From assembly GCA_021443065.1 (NCBI GenBank), contig JABUUR010000390.1, forward strand, positions 1 to 8,869: a DNA stretch of 8,869 nucleotides, given 5' to 3'. Every line of letters begins with the position of its first letter. Position 1 is the stretch's first letter. The DNA is from Fibrobacter sp. GTDB lineage: Bacteria; Fibrobacterota; Fibrobacteria; Fibrobacterales; Fibrobacteraceae. A model generated the notes under the pieces. It was not told where the DNA came from. It saw only the letters and a list, made by a program, of their open reading frames with translations, and did not search any database. Shown here in pieces: positions 6,350 to 8,869 of this stretch. Position numbers and translations under genes: made by a program.

Positions 6350-7387
6350 ATGGGAAACATCGTAATAAAGATATCGGCACTGATCTTCGGCATCGCCCTT
6401 TGGTTCATGGTCATTTCAAAAAAGGACTTCCAGCTTACATTGGATGTCCCCTTGCAGTTTGTAAAACTGCCCGAAAACATGGCCATCGCCTCAAAACCAC
6501 CCCAGACCGTTAAAATTACCGTCACCGGCCCATCCTTGAACTTGATCCGTCTGAGTAAACGAATCGAGAAAAAGCCCAACACCGTCACCATGGAAGTGGA
6601 TCTCAAGGACGCAGAACTGGGCACCACGAAAATTCGTCTAGGCAGCAACAACTTTGTAACCCACGACATAGACAGTATTCGTTTTGTAGAATCCGAAAAT
6701 TCCAAACTGATTCTCGACCTGGATTTGGACGCCCAAATTCCACAAAAAGCATCCATCCAGTCCAACATTCAGTTTATACCAGCCCAAGGATACCTGCTGG
6801 CTGACGACCCGCAGATTACCCCGGATACAGTTACAATTTTCGGAGCACGCAATGTAGTCGCCACCATCCATGAAATTTCCACGGACCACATTGTCTTTGA
6901 CTCCCTGGTCGATTCACAAGTGTACAAGGTACCCCTGGACCTTTCGCCGCTCCCCACTTTCGCCACCCCCACCGACTCTTTCGTCCAGGTTACTGTGAAC
7001 GTCCAGAAGACGGAAACAAAATCCTTCAGTGGCATTCCCGTATCGCTCATCGGTTTCTATGACAGGACAAAATACTACCTGGACCCGGATACGGTCTCTA
7101 TCGAATTCACCGGAGGCAAGCAGGCGCTGGACTCCTTGTCCGTCGGCAAGGTTATACCGGTTCTGGAATTCAATCGTTTTGAAATCGAAGATGCAGACAG
7201 TCTGCAGCCCTCCATCAAGTTGAATTTGCCAGCCAACATCAACCGCGACAAAGCAATTCCAACCATCCTAGTCAAGCCCGAATACGTAAAATTGCGTGTC
7301 AGGGAAAAAAAGCCCTTAGATAAGCCCGCAGAAAAAACAGCCACTCCGGCAGAGACCTCCACCACCAAGGAGGAAACATCAAAATGA
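6350..7387 (+). CDS. YbbR/CdaR-like domain protein, membrane anchored
   Basis: A 345-aa protein with one N-terminal transmembrane helix (about 5-22) and a large extracytoplasmic beta-rich region. The opening ALIFGIALWFMVISKKDF, followed by LDVPLQFVKLPENMAI, is typical of YbbR-domain proteins. About three YbbR repeats can be outlined (26-126, 130-218 and 222-316), each with a pattern like PDTVTIFGARNVVATI (158-173) or PDTVSIEFTGGKQAL (246-260). The tail (317-345) is Lys/Pro/Thr/Glu-rich and probably disordered. In Firmicutes the homologue CdaR sits beside and modulates the diadenylate cyclase CdaA. No cdaA is present here, so a c-di-AMP role is unproven. The gene overlaps tsaD by four bases (ATGA) and is divergent from ftsX by 46 bases. 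Family call fairly sure; function not. Confidence 0.88.
   Translation: MGNIVIKISALIFGIALWFMVISKKDFQLTLDVPLQFVKLPENMAIASKPPQTVKITVTGPSLNLIRLSKRIEKKPNTVTMEVDLKDAELGTTKIRLGSNNFVTHDIDSIRFVESENSKLILDLDLDAQIPQKASIQSNIQFIPAQGYLLADDPQITPDTVTIFGARNVVATIHEISTDHIVFDSLVDSQVYKVPLDLSPLPTFATPTDSFVQVTVNVQKTETKSFSGIPVSLIGFYDRTKYYLDPDTVSIEFTGGKQALDSLSVGKVIPVLEFNRFEIEDADSLQPSIKLNLPANINRDKAIPTILVKPEYVKLRVREKKPLDKPAEKTATPAETSTTKEETSK
7367..7373 (+). promoter_or_regulatory. Strong Shine-Dalgarno for tsaD
   Basis: A perfect AAGGAGG lies inside the 3' end of the ybbR-like gene, 10 bases before the tsaD ATG at 7384. It is far stronger than the ribosome sites in front of the operon genes on the other strand. It fixes the tsaD start and suggests that TsaD is also initiated independently of the upstream reading frame. 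Confidence 0.85.
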
Positions 7388-8391
7388 TTTGGCTAGGCAT
7401 TGAATCCAGTTGCGACGAAACCGCATGCGCCGTATTGCAAGACGAACCTCTCAAGGTGCTTTCCAATCCACTTTACAGCCAGATTGACGAACACGCCCTC
7501 TATGGCGGCGTAGTTCCCGAAATCGCCGCCCGGGCCCACCTGCAAAAAATCGTGCCGGTGGCAGAGGCCGCAGTCAAGGAAGCCGGCATCAAGTTAAGCG
7601 ACATCGAAGCAATCGCCTACACTACCGGCCCAGGGCTCATGGGCCCCCTCCTCGTGGGGGCAAGTTTCGCCAAGGGTCTAGCCCGCGATTTGCAGATTCC
7701 CGCCTACGGCATGAATCACCTGGAAGGGCACCTGGCCGCAGCCTGGCTCAGCAATCCCGAAATCGAGCCTCCCTTTCTGACACTGACGGTCTCCGGAGGC
7801 CATACGGAACTGGTTATGGAGGAACCGGGCTTCAAGTACACAAGCATAGGCCGCACCCGCGACGACGCCGCCGGCGAGGCCTTCGACAAATGCGGTAAAC
7901 TTCTGGGCCTCAAGTATCCTGCAGGCGCCACCATCAGCCGCCTCGGGGCAAACGGCAATCGAAAGTTCGTCGATTTCCCTCGGGCTCTCCGCGGGCATGA
8001 CAACTGCGAGTTTTCTTTCAGCGGTTTAAAGACCTCAGTGCTTCGCTTTACCGAGACCCACGACCCGGAATACATACAAAAGAATCTGGGCGACATCTGT
8101 GCCTCTCTCGAAGACGCCATTGTGGACAGCCTCGTCACAAAGACCATCAATGCGCTAAAAATCACCAAGATGAAAACCCTTGTCGTCGGCGGCGGAGTAA
8201 GTGCAAACGCATGGCTACGCACACGCCTGCAAGATTACTGCGGCAAGCACGGGATCAAGTTCTGCATTCCCGACCGAAGCCTCAGCACCGACAACGGTGC
8301 CATGATTGCAGCGGCAGCCATCCGCAGAAAGCGTCAAAACTTGCTGACCTCCGTAGAAGTTGTCAAGCCCTGGATGCCCCTGGCCTTGTAA
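7384..8391 (+). CDS. tsaD: tRNA N6-adenosine threonylcarbamoyltransferase TsaD
   Basis: TsaD transfers the threonylcarbamoyl group from threonylcarbamoyl-AMP to A37 of tRNAs that read ANN codons, making t6A together with TsaB and TsaE. Length, 335 aa, is typical. The Kae1/TsaD motifs are complete: GIESSCDET (5-13), GGVVPEIAARAH (41-52), the metal-binding HLEGH (112-116, H112 and H116), VSGGHT (136-141), RDDAAGEAFDK (159-169), the phosphate-binding VVGGGVSAN (267-275) and STDNGAMIA (301-309) with metal ligand D303. The start is fixed by the upstream AAGGAGG and by the ATGA overlap with the YbbR-like gene. No tsaB, tsaE or tsaC is in the window. No hairpin-plus-T-tract terminator follows; a repeat-rich non-coding stretch begins just after the stop. 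Confidence 0.97.
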   Translation: MIWLGIESSCDETACAVLQDEPLKVLSNPLYSQIDEHALYGGVVPEIAARAHLQKIVPVAEAAVKEAGIKLSDIEAIAYTTGPGLMGPLLVGASFAKGLARDLQIPAYGMNHLEGHLAAAWLSNPEIEPPFLTLTVSGGHTELVMEEPGFKYTSIGRTRDDAAGEAFDKCGKLLGLKYPAGATISRLGANGNRKFVDFPRALRGHDNCEFSFSGLKTSVLRFTETHDPEYIQKNLGDICASLEDAIVDSLVTKTINALKITKMKTLVVGGGVSANAWLRTRLQDYCGKHGIKFCIPDRSLSTDNGAMIAAAAIRRKRQNLLTSVEVVKPWMPLAL

Positions 8392-8400
8392 TGACTGGTA

Positions 8401-8461
8401 ATGAGGTCGCATCGCTTTGAAGTTCGAGGGCGCTCGCTATGCTCGCTTTGAGGCATGAGGT
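8401..8461. repeat. Short degenerate direct repeats (ATGAGGT and TCGCTTTGA)
   Basis: ATGAGGT occurs at 8401-8407 and again at 8455-8461. An 18-base unit beginning TCGCTTTGA occurs at 8412-8429 and 8443-8460; its first nine bases are identical and the remainder agrees at about half of the positions. GCTCGCT also occurs twice (8432-8438 and 8441-8447). This looks like decayed tandem or dispersed intergenic repeat material just after the tsaD stop. Confidence 0.5.
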
Positions 8462-8509
8462 ATGATCCGCGGACGGCCCCCCTCCCTTGTCATCCCGGCC
8501 TTTTTACAC

Positions 8510-8536
8510 TGTCATCCCGGGCCTGCCCCGGGATCT
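8510..8536. repeat. CCCGGG repeat, copy with GCCTGC centre
   Basis: A complete unit with the stem ATCCCGGG/CCCGGGAT. The loop reads CCTGC instead of CTTGA, so the stem is kept while the centre changes. The same CCTGCC variant recurs inside the expanded copy at 8671-8676. Confidence 0.8.
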
Positions 8537-8547
8537 CCCACCCACAC

Positions 8548-8578
8548 TGTCATCCCGGGCTTGACCCGGGATCTACTC
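8548..8578. repeat. CCCGGG repeat, best-formed copy
   Basis: The reference copy: TGTC, then the eight-pair stem ATCCCGGG/CCCGGGAT around CTTGA, then CTACTC. The next partial copy at 8583-8600 repeats the last 18 bases of this unit exactly, which points to duplication or slippage. Confidence 0.85.
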
Positions 8579-8617
8579 AGCATTGACCCGGGATCTACTC
8601 CCCTTGCGTCATCATTA

Positions 8618-8646
8618 TGTCATCCCGGGCTTGACCCGGGAACTCC
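8618..8646. repeat. CCCGGG repeat, copy with altered right end
   Basis: Same left half and loop as the reference copy. The right arm ends CCCGGGAA, so the outermost pair of the stem is lost. The tail reads CTCCCTAG instead of CTACTC. Confidence 0.8.
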
Positions 8647-8653
8647 CTAGCAT

Positions 8654-8705
8654 TGTCATCCCGGCCTAAGCCTGCCCCGGGCTTGCCCCGGGGAGCCGGG
8701 ATCTC
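8654..8705. repeat. Expanded CCCGGG repeat with nested hairpins
   Basis: A longer variant whose outer arms ATCCCGGC (8658-8665) and GCCGGGAT (8695-8702) pair perfectly over eight bases. They enclose a second, GC-only hairpin in which CCCCGGG (8675-8681) can pair with CCCCGGGG (8686-8693). It looks like one repeat copy inserted into, or recombined with, another. Confidence 0.75.
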
Positions 8706-8715
8706 TCTCCTGTCA

Positions 8716-8757
8716 CCCTGGAGCGCAGCGATAGGGGATAGGGGATAGGGTCCAGGG
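8716..8757 (+). repeat. GGGGATA tandem tract in an inverted repeat, G-quadruplex pattern
   Basis: ATAGGGG repeats with a 7-base period over 8731-8750 (two full units plus ATAGGG). With the GGG at 8755-8757 it gives four G runs (8734-8737, 8741-8744, 8748-8750, 8755-8757) separated by loops of 3, 3 and 4 bases, which meets the usual intramolecular G-quadruplex pattern. The tract is bracketed by CCCTGGA (8716-8722) and TCCAGGG (8751-8757), a perfect seven-pair inverted repeat. Hairpin and quadruplex would compete for the last G run. Confidence 0.7.
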
Positions 8758-8776
8758 CGGTATTTACGGATCCTAG

Positions 8777-8830
8777 CTGCCCTTCGGACAGTTCCGCTAG
8801 CGGCTCGGTTATGGACAAGCAAGCTTGTCC
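8777..8830. repeat. Three consecutive palindromes
   Basis: Three hairpin-forming units follow one another. CTGCCC (8777-8782) pairs with GGACAG (8786-8791) around TTC with one mismatch. CCGCTAGCGG (8794-8803) is a perfect 10-base palindrome. GGACAAGC (8813-8820) and GCTTGTCC (8823-8830) form a perfect eight-pair stem on a two-base centre. No T tract follows, so this is a structured repeat block more than a terminator. Confidence 0.65.
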
Positions 8831-8869
8831 GCGACTCTCGCCTTGGGGCGTAATCGGCACCACGTGCCT

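Larger units (their letters stand above)
8488..8706. repeat. Cluster of CCCGGG palindromic intergenic repeats
   Basis: At least six whole or partial copies of a unit that reads TGTCATCCCGGGCTTGACCC and then GGGATCTACTC. Its core is a perfect hairpin, ATCCCGGG, a five-base loop and CCCGGGAT. Copies are at 8488-8500 (left part only), 8510-8536, 8548-8578, 8583-8600 (right part only), 8618-8646 and 8654-8705 (expanded). Separating sequence is short and irregular (about 5-18 bases), and AGCATTG recurs at two joints. The pattern fits REP/BIME-like palindromic elements, not a CRISPR array. Similar units in other genomes are familiar, but I could not search. Confidence 0.85.
8392..8869. other. Non-coding, repeat-rich intergenic stretch after tsaD
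   Basis: There is no credible gene in these 478 bases. The short open frames on both strands are built from the repeats. From left to right it holds a short degenerate direct-repeat segment with ATGAGGT motifs (8401-8461), a cluster of CCCGGG palindromic repeats (8488-8705), a GGGGATA tandem tract inside an inverted repeat (8716-8757), and three consecutive palindromes (8777-8830). No classic terminator for tsaD is seen, although the hairpins may serve as one. The stretch runs to the window edge, so its right limit is unknown. Confidence 0.8.

Noticed and set aside
8462..8650. 62-codon open frame after tsaD, with VIPGLTRDL and HPGLDPG motifs
   Set aside because: It is a translation of the CCCGGG repeat units. 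Such peptides are a familiar artefact of these palindromic repeats.
8488..8706. CRISPR array
   Set aside because: The units are strong palindromes with irregular spacing of about 5-18 bases, truncated copies and an expanded copy. There are no uniform spacers and no cas genes.
8595..8822. 75-codon minus-strand open frame (and an overlapping 65-codon one) at the window end
   Set aside because: Both run through the repeat hairpins and the GGGGATA tract, have no ribosome site, and show only repeat-derived sequence.

Overview
The window is ordinary bacterial chromosome and is dominated by housekeeping genes. Several features suggest a member of the Fibrobacterota, or a close relative in the FCB (Fibrobacterota-Chlorobiota-Bacteroidota) group. 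These are the moderate GC content, a clamp-loader delta' with a Bacteroidota-like insertion after its zinc module, an ftsX gene without an adjacent ftsE, and a short membrane-anchored protein with a TonB/AgmX-like C-terminus. This assignment rests on reading the proteins, not on a database search.

Layout: (1) Positions 1-187 hold a rho-independent terminator for a gene to the left of the window, then a tRNA-Leu(UAA) gene. A small acidic protein of unknown function (223-651) follows 35 bases after the tRNA. (2) Positions 666-6303 are a tightly packed minus-strand operon. Its transcription order is ftsX, an EnvC-like coiled-coil/LytM protein, holB (DNA polymerase III delta'), recJ (single-strand exonuclease) and a short TonB-like membrane protein. 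Every junction is a 1-4 base overlap or a gap of 1-2 bases, so translational coupling is likely. (3) Positions 6304-6349 are a 46-base AT-rich divergent promoter region. (4) Positions 6350-8391 are a plus-strand pair, a YbbR/CdaR-like membrane-anchored protein and tsaD (tRNA t6A synthesis), coupled through an ATGA overlap with a strong Shine-Dalgarno. (5) Positions 8392-8869 contain no credible gene. They hold a dense mosaic of palindromic repeats: CCCGGG hairpins, a GGGGATA tandem tract with a G-quadruplex pattern, and three consecutive palindromes.

How the genes work together: FtsX and the EnvC-like protein form a recognisable division module. In the known system FtsEX recruits EnvC, whose catalytically dead LytM domain switches on cell-wall amidases at the septum. 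The LytM domain here has lost its zinc ligands in the same way, so an activator role is the best reading. The same transcript continues into replication (holB) and repair (recJ). No complete new system is visible. The points most worth a second look are the ftsX-envC pair without ftsE, the unassigned TonB-like protein at the operon end, the unknown protein behind the tRNA, and the repeat mosaic.
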